A stretch of 64,000 nucleotides of DNA from Heligmosomoides polygyrus polygyrus (lineage: Eukaryota; Nematoda; Chromadorea; Rhabditida; Heligmosomidae): NCBI GenBank assembly GCA_947396885.1, contig OX377201.1, positions 27,877,923-27,941,922 of the forward strand, given 5' to 3'. Under the pieces are notes generated by a model. It made no database searches. It saw only the letters and a program-made list of their open reading frames with translations, and had not been told where the DNA came from. The translations under genes and the position numbers were made by a program. Below are positions 1 through 11,539 of the stretch, piece after piece (the first letter of the stretch is position 1; each line of letters begins with the position of its first letter).

Positions 1-920
1 CCAGCTACTTTCAAGTCCATATGTAACGTGTAGACCAGCGCTGCTTCGGGCGCTCTCTAGGCCGCGTTCCAGACACTTCGAGTTGCGGCCTATCTTGCGG
101 ACGCTGTCTTCTTTTCCACGCAGAACGTGGCCGTACCATCGCAAGCGAGCTTCATGCATCTTGTCAGCTATCGGCGCGATACCGAGCTTCTGCCGAATGA
201 CATCGCTTCGGATGCGGTCCATGCGCGTGACTCCGGCCGTCCAGCGCAGCATCTTTGTCTCCATGACGCTGAGGCGCGTTTCAACTTCCTTAGTGGCAGG
301 TCAACCCTCATCGCCGTACATCGCTACTGGCCGGACGACTGCTCTGTAGATCGTCGACTTAAAGCGCTCTGGTATCTTCCTAGCACGCCAGTCAACGAGC
401 GCCACTTGGACCAAGCTGCACTCACCCGTGTATTCACTTCGACCATCAGATTGCCATCGGATGCTACTGCTGATCCCAGGTACTTAAAGACCGCAGTGCG
501 TAGAAGCTCGATGCCGTTAACCTTGATGGAGCTAGACTCAGTAACGTCCGTCGTTAGATATCCGGTCTTCTTCACGTTCAGTTTGAGTCCAAACCGCTCC
601 AAGCGATCACCAGGCTTGCACCTATCGCTCGAGTTCACTTTATCTTGGCTAGCGAGCATCACGTCATTGGCATAAAGCAACGTCCAAGAGACGGGATTCT
701 GAAGATCTCGTGTGGTGGTATCCATTACGACAACAAAAATGAGTGACGAAAGCGCAGAGCCCTGGTGCACCCCGACAGAGATGGGAAACTCCATCGAGGT
801 TCCAGCTGCAGCTTGAACTCTATTCTTTGGACAAGAGTAGAGAATTCGCACCCACTGGATGAGCTCTTCAGGAACTTCATGATGTCGGGCTCACCATATC
901 ACTATATCTGGTACCACCTA
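1..920 (-). pseudogene. RTE-type LINE, reverse transcriptase and C-terminal part (broken, runs off left edge)
   Basis: Minus-strand translation shows an RTE-clade reverse transcriptase from about 920 down to the window edge. The longest open part is 851-324. Recognisable parts in order are the EELIQWVRILYS stretch just before the palm, FPISVGVHQGSALS (motif B), LLYANDVMLAS (motif C, with the second-position catalytic Asp of YADD changed to Asn) and GLKLNVKKTGYL. After the stop at 324 the RTE C-terminus continues in other frames, including a MHEARLRWYGHVLRGKEDS signature near 120-170. The Asp-to-Asn change plus frameshifts and stops say it is inactive. The RT fingers and the linker to the endonuclease are missing where the tandem-repeat block begins (about 930). 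It belongs to the same element as the endonuclease at 1330-3650. Clade assignment rests on recalled RTE signatures. Confidence 0.82.
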
Positions 921-1099
921 CCGGCCGGTCGTTGTCGAGGTCCCTACTCTTCCCTCTTTAGTGTTCTCCTATGATCATAGCACGAAATCGGCGGCACGGC
1001 TTTTGAATCTGGACGCTCAGAAACGCACGTAGGTGCTTTTGTGTTAAACTGTAAAAGGTCGCGCTTTCCCAGCTGCAACAACATCACACGTTCAATAGC

Positions 1100-1295
1100 A
1101 AATTTTGCCTGCACTGTAGATGATGAGGTGTATCTCACTCAAGCTACATCACTCGACTGCCCCCGCTGAGGATGATGCGGCGTATATCACTCAGGTTAGA
1201 TCACTCGTCCGCTCTAGCTGTGGATGATGCGGCGTACCTCTCTTAGGCTAGATCACTCCACGGACAAGCTTTTTTATATATAGGTGGTGATGGTC
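1100..1295 (-). repeat. Tandem array of ~52 bp units with TATATATAGGTGGTGAT boundary (array 1)
   Basis: Three degenerate copies of a ~52 bp unit lie here. The core is GGATGATGCGGCGTAT, a short CTCACTCAGGTTAGATCACTC stretch and a C-rich joint. The array ends at 1263-1293 with GGACAAGC, a T run, then TATATATAGGTGGTGATG. The same unit and boundary occur at 58595-58800 and 59355-59465. It sits in the middle of the RTE LINE, in place of the linker and RT fingers, so it was probably inserted with loss of LINE sequence. Confidence 0.7.
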
Positions 1296-1911
1296 AGTGG
1301 TGATACCGAAAAAGTTCTCAATATTCTCGGTCTACCGATGGCTCTTCTTAGTAGGTCGGTACAGATACCGCTCACCATCGCGTGACTCGAGCTTCTCGTT
1401 GACATCTCCATAATGAGTGGCTTTTGCAACAGCCACGGCCTTCTTTGCAGCCTTCTTGGCGTCTTGGTACTTCCGCCAGTTATCGACCGTCTTCGACCGA
1501 CCGAAACACGTAATAAAACTACTTCTTCTCTCGCACTTTTGCTTTCACGTCATCTGTGTACAGCCATGCCTGCTCGTCGACCTTCCTTCGCCCAGGCTTC
1601 GCAATGCCGAGTTCCGACTGTGCAAATTGACGAATCGCGTCGGTCATCTTCTTCCAAGTTTCGTCGACAGTCGTGACTGTCGGTAACCGCACGCGAAAAA
1701 TCACAGCTGCTTCCTACTCTTTCATTCACCACCACTTGATCCTTGCAGCACCCCATCGCTCGACCTGCTTCAGCCTCGGAGGGGCGATCTTCAGAGTGCA
1801 GATCAGCGGTCGGTGCTGTGGGGCGACCGTCTCATACGGCACGATATTCGCGTCTGTGACAAGTCTCCGGTCGTGATCTCTCACAAGGACAAAGTCTACA
1901 TGAGTATTGGT
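1296..1911 (-). pseudogene. RTE LINE, end of endonuclease and linker region
   Basis: On the minus strand 1911-1726 encodes the end of an apurinic-type endonuclease, with HVDFVLVRDHDRRLVTDAN and APQHRPLICTLKI; the latter contains the His of the family's final catalytic motif. The RTE linker follows in shifted frames (RLPTVTTVDETWKKMTDAIR, KPGRRKVDEQAWL, and YGDVNEKLESRDGERYLY near 1335-1420). It joins directly to the endonuclease at 2959-3623 once the hAT element at 1912-2958 is ignored. Several frameshifts and stops mark it as dead. Confidence 0.8.
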
Positions 1912-2958
1912 CAGGGATGTGCGGAATTTCCGTTTCCGCGTTCCGAATTCCGGTTTCCGGCCACTTTGAGCCCTTCCGTTCCGTTCCGTGTTCCGCCTGT
2001 TTTTGGACCGGAAGGCGGAAACGGAAATAGGCATAGTTCAGCACTAGTTTTATGTTGAACACAATCAGCTTATCAAGTAAAAAGAGGTTTGCTTCATATA
2101 ATTGTGAGGGAAGTACTGTTAGGCAACTATATTGCTAATATTCTTGAAATTGGTTTGACTACCAAAGGAAAGTACGCAGAAATGGCAACGTCTGAGTGCA
2201 GGGCAAAATTAATCTGCCACAAAGGCTATGTATACATTGTATGCTAAGAAAACGCACCTAACATTTGAATGATTATAAAATTCTTCATCCATTAGTTACA
2301 AGTAGCCACAAAAACTTTCTAAGCATACAGCGCAATATCATGAAGCAAAGGGTTCGGTGAAATGCGTTGCCATGCGCTTGTTGCTTCAAGTTTACATCAT
2401 TGCTCCTGATCGAAGTCGTAAATTTCAATTGTTAATTTCATTGGGTGTGATATTCATCCTTATGAAGTTATGCATCACATTTTTTGATGAAGCATTACGA
2501 ATATTTAGCATGAGCTGTTATTTTGATTGACTAGGGTGAATTATTGAACTCTGAAACAAATCTATTACTTCAAGACCATCTAGGAACTGTCCATCTGTAC
2601 CAAGTAGACCGTGGGCTTACCATGACTAATCACTCATCCAGTTATCATCTTAGATCCCAGAATGAACTCATGAATTTATGAAATGAAATTATGAACTCAT
2701 GCTTGGTTGTGTTATGCCGTGTTATGATGACGATGAGCATTAATCTTTGGAAAAGATTCTGCTGCTCGCAAAGTTCTGAGTAAGAAAAAGTGCCGTAGAA
2801 GCCGCCTCTAACGCAGTTTCAGATGCACTTTTGGAAAAATGGCGAATATGTGTCATTTCCGTTTCCGCGTTCCGTATTCCGGTTTCCGGCTATTTTTGAG
2901 CGTTTCAGTTCCGCCTTTCGTCTTCCGCTTTTTCCAGAAAACTTTCCGCACATCCCTG
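1912..2958. mobile_element. Non-autonomous hAT-like transposon with 8 bp target duplication
   Basis: The ends are perfect 15 bp inverted repeats, CAGGGATGTGCGGAA at 1912 and its complement ending at 2958. They are flanked by identical 8 bp duplications GTATTGGT at 1904-1911 and 2959-2966. Eight-bp duplications and CAGGG-type termini are hAT hallmarks. Subterminal regions at both ends are rich in TTTCCG/CGGAA repeats, typical of hAT transposase-binding arrays. No transposase-like frame is visible in the 1047 bp, so mobilisation would need an autonomous relative. The insertion splits the RTE endonuclease coding region. Confidence 0.88.
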
Positions 2959-3650
2959 GTATTGGTACTCCCACTGTAGTATGAGATAAGGTGCGAGTCG
3001 CGTTTTCCGAAGACGGTGTTCATTATGGTGAGGTTATGCAATTCAGCATAATCAAGAATACGCTCACCATCGGTGTTTCGAGTTCCGTATCCGAAACCAC
3101 CATGACAGCTGTACCCGTCTTTCGTAGCCCCTACGTGCCCATTAAGGTCACCAGCGACTATGATGACATCTTTCGACGGTACCTCTGCTGTCTTCTCATC
3201 AAGCAGGTTCCAAAACTCATCTTTGGCCTGATCGGAGCGGCCACTCTGCGGAGCATACGCAGAGAAGAAGTGGTAGAGTCGCTCCTTAGCGGCGACAACG
3301 ATCTTCATCAATCGATTGTCAAAGCGTTCGACGCTTACAATCGAGTCACGAAATCGTTCGGAGACGATGACTCCAACTCCACTGGTGGTCCTGGGACTTC
3401 CACATAGAACGGCCTTGAAGCCATTTCCTATGTCCCTTGACTTGCGGCAGGACCACCTCGTCTCCTGCACCGCACAGAGATCAACTCTTCTTCGCTCCAG
3501 TGCTTTAGCCAACTCGGAGAAGCGGCCCGTCAACGTACCCACATTCAGCAGTGCCGTGCGGGTCCTGCTTACGTTGCGGGACTTTTGGACTAGCTCAGTT
3601 GCCCCCCGATGCCGTCCTCGCATCAGGTACCCTCGCTTCTTCTCACACTC
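2959..3650 (-). pseudogene. RTE LINE endonuclease domain (N-terminal part)
   Basis: The minus-strand frame from 3623 encodes an apurinic/apyrimidinic-like LINE endonuclease, the family often annotated as craniofacial development protein 2-like. Visible motifs in order: LLNVGTLTGR (first metal-site Asn), CAVQETRW (catalytic Glu), the SAYAPQSG stretch and VAGDLNGHVG (Asp/Asn pair). The reading frame runs uninterrupted for about 220 residues up to STNT, where the hAT element cuts it. The expected continuation resumes at 1911. This is the best-preserved part of the element. LINE endonucleases nick target DNA to prime reverse transcription; this copy cannot do so without the severed end. Confidence 0.87.
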
Positions 3651-3839
3651 GCCGGGCTCTACGAGTTCGCATCGGATTCCGCTGACGCCGCAGCGTTTCT
3701 CGATAAACCTGAGCAGTCATGCACTATGCGATGTGACATGGGTGTTCGTAGGCCGGCCTGTCACAAGGGCCTGTCGCCTGCAATCGAATGTCCGTGTTCG
3801 GCTTAGCTCGCAGAGCGAACAGTTTCAAGTGGCACCACG

Positions 3840-4430
3840 CGGTGGAACGGACATCGCCACTTTCTTTTTCGAACGTACTCGATTTCGAATATTCAGGAAA
3901 ATCATGTTTTTCAAACACAATCAAATTCGAGTGCTTGAATCTTCTGTATTTTAAATTACTCTAGCGTTCCGGGAGGCCGCAATTATTCAAGTAATCGAAA
4001 GGTTCCAACGCCCCATATATATATTTTTTTTGCATACCAGTTAGGAGGTATAAGTCGTATAAGATTTGTAGCAGGTACAGTATGTAGGGTATAAGTGCCG
4101 GTATAAATTACATAATAGTTATGCCCGACTACTCTATTCGATTGGGTAATCGAGTGATTATTATCCAAATTTGAACATTCTATTCGAATATTCAAATTCG
4201 GCCTAAAAATATTCGAAAAATCGAATTGTCGAATGTAGGAGTGGAATATTCATACTCGAATATACTGGAAACTGATTATGCAAAATCTATCGTCATTCGA
4301 GTGTATTCGAATTTCAAGAAATTGTGTTTCTCGATTTTGTTTAAAGTCGAAATTTCAAAAAAATCGTTTCTTTCGAAAATGTCCGACTTCGAATACCCTA
4401 AAATGTAAGGTATTAGAAATCATTTGAGTG
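3840..4430. repeat. AT-rich block with recurring TTCGAATATTCGAA-like palindromes
   Basis: Between the LINE 5' end and about 4430 the sequence is saturated with the self-complementary word ATTCGAAT and variants (CGAATATTC, TTCGAAAA, ATATTCGAA), on both sides of a more ordinary core at 3990-4130. The arrangement resembles a short transposon with repeated binding sites, but I could not define termini or a target duplication. No gene is visible. Confidence 0.45.
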
Positions 4431-6080
4431 CTCGAAAATTTTCTGAGAGCATAAATAAACCCGTGACAAGGGAGACTCTAAACCGCATCAGAGTAAACAA
4501 GACAACTTTATTCCTTTCATTTCACACCTCGACCCAATCTAAGGTGTCCGATTAAGGTTACGTGAGGTTTGTCTGCTGCATAGCACCGATCTGTTTAGGT
4601 CGCTCCTACCCATGAAGTTCGGTTTTATTTCGTCTGTTCAGATTATTCTTCGAAAGATTCTTTACTCGACCTCTTTTTACTTTATTGAAACTCTTCTCTA
4701 ATGCCAATCCGTATAGGGAATTTTAATGTGTTCCACACTCCGTTTATCAGCATTTACGCCTGCTTCATTTGTCTGTTCCCCTTTCCTTCTGTTCTAAAAA
4801 ATAATCTACTAACCAACGTAATCATTGGACTGCACCGGCCATTTTAATGCGCACCTTGCTGAAAATCACTACCTTCGCCATGACACTTATCGAGTCACCC
4901 TTCCTTTAAGACTATATGATTCCATTTTCCACTAGCTGCAGGCCAAACCTCTGTGGTCTTGACGGCCACCTCTGTTTCAAAATTCTCAGAAACCGTCCTA
5001 CCCGCTTTTGTTTAAGGTCACGTTCACTCTGTAGAACCATACTTATCCAGGAGGTGTCCAATTTGTGCCGAAATGATTCCTGCATGAATCATTTCATTCA
5101 TCTAGATTTAGTACATTCCATCGCATTGCGCTTCCGTCGTTGTGAGAGTCTATGATAATCTATGAAATCAGGGGATGGTGAAAGCTCTGGGACAAAGTCG
5201 TGCTGCGCACATTCCGTGGTGATGTTTTCTTCAGAGCATTTAGTGCTTTTAGCAAAGGTTAGTTTCTGTCGAAGAGCTTGGAAAATAGTACCCCACAATG
5301 TTTAGTCCGAAGAGAACAACGAAACAAACTCTTATTATTCACGTTTCTCTTTCTTATAATAAACGCGTTATTGCGCTTGAAAATCCCTGCGGAATGCTTG
5401 GGTCTGTTTGTGAAGAGAATGAATGCTGATCACTCAACCAGTTCATCAGACTGTAAAGAACGACCAGCTTTTGGCAATGTTTAGCATGCTAACCTTGTTC
5501 GACTTATAAGTGCCGCCACACTTTAATGTTCGGCACCATTACACTGTTTCTGATCTCTACCACGATACCTCCAGTAGTCTACGCCATCTTTCAAAAGCGA
5601 CAAGATCTGCGCACATAGCTGTCAGTCGCCTTGCTCGCTCCACTAATTCAGAGGTGGTAGACGATCATACATTGTTACGGACTTTGAACACTTTCGTTGC
5701 GTGGACGCGATGAAGGAAATTGTCGTTCTGTTGATGCCAAAATAAGACGGATTAAATTACGTAGCGATTCAATTATTCACAGGAAAGCTAATTGTAGAGT
5801 TACGTGTTTCTCTATTAAAGCACGCACAGTACAGATGGCACTTTCTCTCTTTATTTTCTCTCAACCAAACCTTTGCTTCAGTCTGCCGTAGTATTTATGC
5901 TGCTAGTAGGAACAATTTAGGCAGAATTGCGAGGATCAGCACGAAATTGGACGTGACTATAATAGAGCCCTTAGATTTTGGTGGAAAAGGTTTGATTCCT
6001 TTGTATCACGCGGGTTCGTTGTAAAGTTGCTTGCATAAGTCCAACGTTTCGTCGGAATGTGTCTCATATACTTGCTTAAC
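4431..6080. other. No recognisable gene or repeat
   Basis: AT-rich unique-looking sequence. Open frames here are short and lack domain signatures, splice-consistent neighbours or compositional bias. I see nothing I can support. Confidence 0.4.
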
Positions 6081-6086
6081 TTTTCG

Positions 6087-6490
6087 TTATCCTTGTGCGC
6101 TTGTCCCACATCGTGGGAAGGCCACTTGCCCGGAATGTAATTGCCATTTATTTCTATCAGCTACTTGATCGGGTGGAAACCGGCTACCTTCAGATCGCAA
6201 ACGTTCCCATCCAGCACTGCCTATGTCTTCCACGACCTCTCTGACCTGACATCTCCATCTGCAGTGCTCTCTTCGCAACGGACTCTTTGTTGCACGCAGA
6301 TGGTGAACGAACCATCTTGGACGGTTCTCGTGCATCTTGACTTGAATGGTAGTGATGGCGAATCGTTATCGTAACGATGCTGTTCATTCGCATAATGCCT
6401 GCAGTACAACACGGGATCTTCAGCTCCATCTCACATTGTGGGCTCTGCGGTTCCTTTGTCACAGGCCAGCCTTTAGATCTGTACAATGCG
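6087..6490 (-). pseudogene. RTE LINE C-terminal remnant
   Basis: Minus-strand frames show a decayed RTE C-terminus: GWPVTKEPQ, then CTAGIMRMNSI (matching the LRWTAGVTRMDRI region of RTE elements), then further along LKVAGFHPDQVADRNKW. The pieces are in at least two frames. Only the part after the RT palm is left, so this is a short independent fragment, more degraded than the copies at 1-3650 and 46950-49250. Confidence 0.7.
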
Positions 6491-6659
6491 ACTGTCTAAC
6501 TAATACTGGTGCACCTTCGACTTCAACGTGTCACTGACTTTCCGGTCACAAAGTCATCTGATAGAGAATTTCACCTGAGCCACGCAAAGAAGTTTATGCT
6601 GTGGTTTTCAGCATTCGCACGCGCGAAAACTGGGCGGTCGTAGAGCGGACGATGCCTGA

Positions 6660-9245
6660 CAGAGGGTCAAGCGTGGGGTTCAATTTTTTGCTGGAAATTT
6701 ACGACCCCCCTCAGAAGCGGAATTCGTACGACCCCTCCCTCTCTCTTCCACTGTTTTATTTCTTGTATTCTTGATTTTTTCAAGGTTTCTTGTGCATTTT
6801 GGACTCTTTAATAGATTATTCTTTTCATGTGCGGTTTCAGCACTGAAGAGAACAATGAAACGTGTTCCCTGAAGAACACGTTTTCAAAACACAGTAAAGT
6901 TCTTCAAAATTTTGAATGCTACTTTCGACTCTTCAAAATAAAAATTTTCTGGTAGCAGCCTTCCAATCATCACTGTTCAATTTATGCAGTTTTTTCAGGA
7001 CGCCATGGACACGGACATTCTTCTACCTGAAGGAGCGACGTTTGCATCTGAAATTGTGCTCTAAAATTGTGTTATATAAAATTTCGAGTACTACTTTCTG
7101 ACGACGACTTAAGTGCTTTCCTTATAATTTTTTTGAAGCGTTCATCGAATCGATTAGGAACGGAAAAACGAGGGATGGGCGATGGTCTTCTCTATGGAAA
7201 TAATGTTCTCCCATCCTAAGGAAACGTCATAAAAAAACGAAAATAAAGCTACATAAACCAAGCTTTGTGCATGATACAGCAAAAAAACTTGATTCTACGC
7301 AGCGATGACGGAACTGCGATAACGATATGATTAGGATGGATCGTAAGCTAAATTCTCGTTTTTCATGAAAAAAGTATTTTTTAGCCGGAGCAGACCACTC
7401 ATACGAATAAAATTCTGCTACAAAAACTTCCAAGTCTTGATCAGTGCACAGTGAAGAAATCATGATTTTCTGGATCGAACAGGATGAATCGACCTCCGGT
7501 CGACTTTGCACCCACGTCATCGGAGCATAATTTTGAGCGTTCACAAAAAGGTTCATAACTCTGTAAGTTTTTTGAATTTTGGAGAACACTCTAACGCTTC
7601 AAAAACAAGAAAAAGCGCTTTTCCACCATGCAAAAACCATTTTCAAAAAAGGTTCTTCATGCGCGGCGGACGGTTCAATTTTTGAGCGAAAAAAAAGATC
7701 ACTCCGATGACAACGGTGAACGGTCGATCCGAGATTCAGTTTACGACTTCCGAAAATTGATCATATTTCGGTTAGTTTTCCGAAAATGAAAAATTTCGTT
7801 TAACCATCAAAAAATAGAGTAAATATGCTTTCTAGCCATATAAGAACTGATTTCCAAGAATGGGGTCTTCATGCGGGCCGGGGGGGGGGGGGAGCGTTCG
7901 ATTTTCGGTACGTATTTTTGCGAAATGGACCAGAAATTGGACCCTCCCCTGACGCGCATGGAGACTCCTTTTTTGGAGATTGATTATTGTACGTCAAGAA
8001 AGGACTTTTCTTCTAGTTTTTGAAAAACTAGCGAGATTTTGCAACTTCGAAAAACTTACCGAATTATGAACCTTTTTTGTGAACGCTCAAGTTTATGCAC
8101 CGATGACGTTGATGCAAAGTCGACCGGAGGTCGATTCATCCTGTTCGATCCAGAAAATCATAATTTTTTCTCTGTGCTTTGATCAAGACCTGAAAATTTT
8201 TGTGGCAAAGTTTTATTTATATGGGAGGTCTGCTTCGGCTAAAAAATAATTTTTCATGAAAAACGAGAATTTAGCTTACGATCCATCCTAATCATATTGT
8301 CATCACAGCGGGGAAGCTTAGTTTTTTTTTACTGTACAGCAAACACAACTTAAAATTTAATATGGCACAGTTACATTCTTTGCCGTTCTTTCCTTCAGAA
8401 GGCAGAAAAGTTTTTTCCGCGAAGAGTTCATCCATCCTTCAATTGCGGTCGATCATGTCAGAGAACGCAGTAGCCGCACGCAAACTGCTACAACTCGGAG
8501 ATCTTTGGTGCTTCTGAAATATTCACGAAGCTTTAATAAATGTGGGTTCTATGTGTCAAAACGCAGGTTTAAAATACATCTTCCATGTGATTAGGATATG
8601 TGATTATTCCACTGTGATTCGGGTCGATATTTTTTCGGCTAATGACGCTAAATCAAGATCATATAGAAGATCTTTTCAGAAAAACATAGTTTTATCACTG
8701 TGAGTCAAAAGGGCTTAAAATTTCATAGAGTACGATTTCACTTTCAGGCGCTGTTTCCTGCAGAAGAAGGAAAATTCTTCTCGAGGCAAGTCCGCTTTTC
8801 GGTTGCCATTCCTTCATCGATTCGAAGAGTGCTTCAAAAACCTTGTAGGGAACGTGTTAGGTCGTCCTTAGTAATTGACATTTAAAATTGTGTAGAGTGC
8901 AATTTTGGAAGTAGATGTCGCTCCTTCAGGTAGAAAACTCCATGTTCATGACCTCCTGGAAAAATCTGAAAAATAAAAGCCTTTCATTGACTCTAAATCT
9001 GCGAACGGGAAATATTTAATTTTCGCTGAACAATAAATTTTTTTGAAATTCAATCATATTTTTTTTTACTCCAGGAAACGCCAGTGCTTGTATGTAACCG
9101 CATGGTCGTAGCTACACTTGAAAAAAAAATAACTTATTAAAAGATGCAAACATCTAAAAACCTGAAATTAGAGAGAATCCTCTGCCAAACCGAGAGTACG
9201 ACCCCCCCCCCCCTTTGATTCCCGAACCTCAAGCTTGACCCTGGC
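6660..9245. mobile_element. Giant foldback element (2.6 kb inverted repeats)
   Basis: The two halves are imperfect reverse complements. Outer ends: GAGGGTCAAGCGTGGGGTTC near 6663 and the complement of CCTCAAGCTTGACCCTGG near 9230, each followed inward by a run of C's after TACGACCCC. Middle: CTGAAGGAGCGACGTTTGCA near 7029 is mirrored by GTCGCTCCTTCAG near 8917. Inner arms: 7270-7565 and 8058-8342 are strongly complementary over about 290 bp and share GTCGACCTCCGGTCGACTTT-like sequence. Open frames inside (such as 7589-7227, minus) are by-products of the palindrome. No transposase was recognised. Confidence 0.72.
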
Positions 9246-9409
9246 CTGACATCCTGTCAGAATTGGAACGGAAAGCATCTTCGTTCCATCGTCATCAGTG
9301 AAATCCTCAAGCTGAGTTCAGCTACCATTGACTGTATAGCACGGCATACTAGTGTTCGTAATATATTTTTTCACACAGTGTTGACTGCCTTTCTTTTAGT
9401 GCCTGCAAA

Positions 9410-11040
9410 CTAGGTGCAGAGCGTCTTAGGGAAATAGATTACAATTGCAGGTTTCATACCGTTCGCGCTAAATGCATAGTTAAATGTCCTCTTTCTAATG
9501 TCCGCTCTTTGATGAGGATGCTCGTGGGATACGTTACTGAGCAAGAATCGCGAGCCTGCTTTTTCTCTGAAACTTTGCCGAAAAGTATAAATGAACTTGC
9601 ACCACTGCTTGGGCCCACAACCTCCTGTTACCAGGCGACTAGGTGTGTTGATCGTAAAAGGTGGTGGTGTCGTCATCTTTTTCAAAAATTCAATCACACT
9701 CAATGCAGCCTTCTCTGAATCTGTTGAAAACTCACATGAACTACTCACTGTTGACGTCATTAGGTTCATTTTGATTTCTAGAGTCCCAACTTGTGCAACA
9801 TACCAGTCTATTCAAGGTCATTAGTGACTTTCGCAGACTTTCCATTTGCTGCTTGGGGCGATGTCAACATTTCGAATCTCTTTTGGAGTACTGCTAATAC
9901 TTCGCAATCCTCACAAATCTCGACGCACTTTACCGACTTATTTCACTCTTATTTCGGCAGTCGGTCCCTCGACCTACTAGAGCGGGTTCCATGAAATCGT
10001 TTGGTATTCATTCCTATTTTGTTCACTGGATTAAAAAAAAATGTTGCTTGATGAACCGGATTTGTCAGGTGAGAGTTGGGAGCTGCTATTCCAAGATCTA
10101 CCCCCTTTGATGACGTGCTGCAATAGGGAGGTGTTTTCTCTCAGTTATTGGTTTTCTTGTTCACTGTGATCTCCTTTCTTTAGCTTCTTCGAATAAAGTA
10201 AGTTGTCTGATGTATGCTGATGATCTAAGAATCTAAAGCATCTAAAATCACTGAAAATCATGATGACATAGTCTGCTTTTAAACCTGTCTACAATTGGTC
10301 GACTCTCAATGGCTCACCCCTTACACCTCATAGAACAAAGGTTCTCTCTCTCTCTCGGCCAACCAATCTGTCTATCCTTCTGTTCTATTGGTGATGTCAA
10401 ATTGGAAGTTTTCTGCCAGGTTCGGGATCTGGTGTTGTTTTACGACAACACGCTGTCGCTTTTCCACAGAGTATTTATACCAAGATGATGCCGTGTACGA
10501 TCGCTCTCTTTAATGCGCTCAAGAGACGTGACTCCGCTACGCTCATTAGTGCTCGTAAAACCTATTCCGACCAAATGTTGAGAGTAGGACTTCAATCTTT
10601 TGCCCGGAGCTGGAAAAGGATGCGCGATTTCTAGAAAGTCTTCAAAGAAGTTTACCAAGAAGCTTGTCTTGCGATGCAGGGGATTGACTACCGAATACCA
10701 TCCAAAGAAATAAGTCATTCAAATTGTTCAGTCGTCTTCAACGTAGATGGGTGAGAAATGTTGACCACAGTTGCTTTTTACAACTTCTTCCACTGCAAAC
10801 TAAAGCACCTGGTGAGAAGAGCAGAGTTCGATCCTAGTTCTTCTCTCAGAGGGTTGTTTATCTGCTCAACCCACAGCTGGCAATAGGGGGACTCCGTTTA
10901 AAACTTTCATCATTCCAAAATCTTGTTTCTGCTAACGTTTTGGTTTTCGGTTTCCTCACGGTGCTCAATGGTTCCAATTTCCGCTTACTCCCTCCCTCCT
11001 CCTCTGTATTTTTCCTTGTATTTTTATAAGAATTGTTTTA
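9410..11040 (+). pseudogene. Decayed CR1/Jockey-like LINE (endonuclease and RT)
   Basis: Plus-strand frames carry remnants of a non-LTR element in the expected order. VKGGGVVIFFKNSI near 9655 resembles the GGGVAI(L/F)VK stretch of the endonuclease, and GDVNISNLFWS near 9860 the D-x-N motif. Downstream, GGVFSPLL-like sequence near 10125 and LMYADDLRI at 10209-10232 are RT motifs B and C. A C-terminal block with ALFNALKRRDSATLISARKTY follows near 10510. Frameshifts and stops are frequent. It is clearly older than the LINEs at 34.9-38.9 and 61.6-63.1 kb. Confidence 0.65.
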
Positions 11041-11124
11041 TTTGCTATACAATATCAAATACAATGATCCTTCACTAATGAGAAGGTCAGCGAAGTGACC
11101 GTGAAAAATTCTCAAAGCAACCTA

Positions 11125-11245
11125 AATAGGATTGTAGGGCGTTGTTGGGGAAGCACCATAGTGGTTTTCAAATTTCCTGCGGACCTCTGGGTGTGTCAAA
11201 AAAAAAAAAAACTGTAACGCTGCATTGCGGGCTGATAACGCAAAA
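11125..11245 (+). repeat. Dispersed repeat, copy 1 (pair with 12835-12958)
   Basis: GGAAGCACCATAGTGGTTTTC, an A-run and a GCGGGCTGATAACGCAAAA segment appear in the same order at 12860-12958 as GAAGCACCGCAGTGGTTTTC and GCGGGCCGATAAAGCAAAA. Both copies immediately precede a tRNA-derived SINE. The identity of the larger element is unknown. Confidence 0.55.
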
Positions 11246-11369
11246 CTGACGAGTGGAATACCCTTGTGGTGCTGAAATATATTTTTTTAAACGGTTTGGA
11301 GCTTTATTCGATGCTAGAACACAAGGTATGACAAAATCACAATAGAGACGAGAAGACACATTCAGGGGA

Positions 11370-11470
11370 GGCACTCGCGAAGAAGCCACCAGTGATCGGT
11401 TGGCTGAGTGCATAGCGTCGCGGACCTGCAGGGATCAAGGGATCGATTCCCGCAGTAGGGCTTATGCATT
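11370..11470 (+). mobile_element. tRNA-derived SINE, family B
   Basis: A tRNA-like module with internal Pol III promoter elements: A-box-like TTGGCTGAGTGCATAGCG at about 11399 and B-box GGATCGATTCC at 11440-11455, roughly 40 bp apart. The sequence begins with GGCACTCGCGAAG and continues past the B box with CGCAGTAGGGCTTATGCATTG. A diverged copy in opposite orientation lies at 15118-15232. Being tRNA-like is visible; that it is a SINE rather than a decayed tRNA gene is inferred from the second copy and shared flanks. Confidence 0.62.
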
Positions 11471-11473
11471 GCT

Positions 11474-11520
11474 ACTGGCGATATTCCATTTTCATCAATG
11501 AAGAGTGAAATATCGCCAGT
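11474..11520. repeat. 12 bp perfect hairpin ACTGGCGATATT
   Basis: ACTGGCGATATT and its exact complement AATATCGCCAGT are separated by a 23 nt loop, directly downstream of the SINE-B body. It may be part of the SINE tail or a small independent foldback. Confidence 0.6.
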
Positions 11521-11539
11521 TGTTCTGGGCAGGGTACCA

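Noticed and set aside
5510..5713. 67-codon frame with Arg/Ser-rich sequence
   Set aside because: No recognisable domain or splice context.
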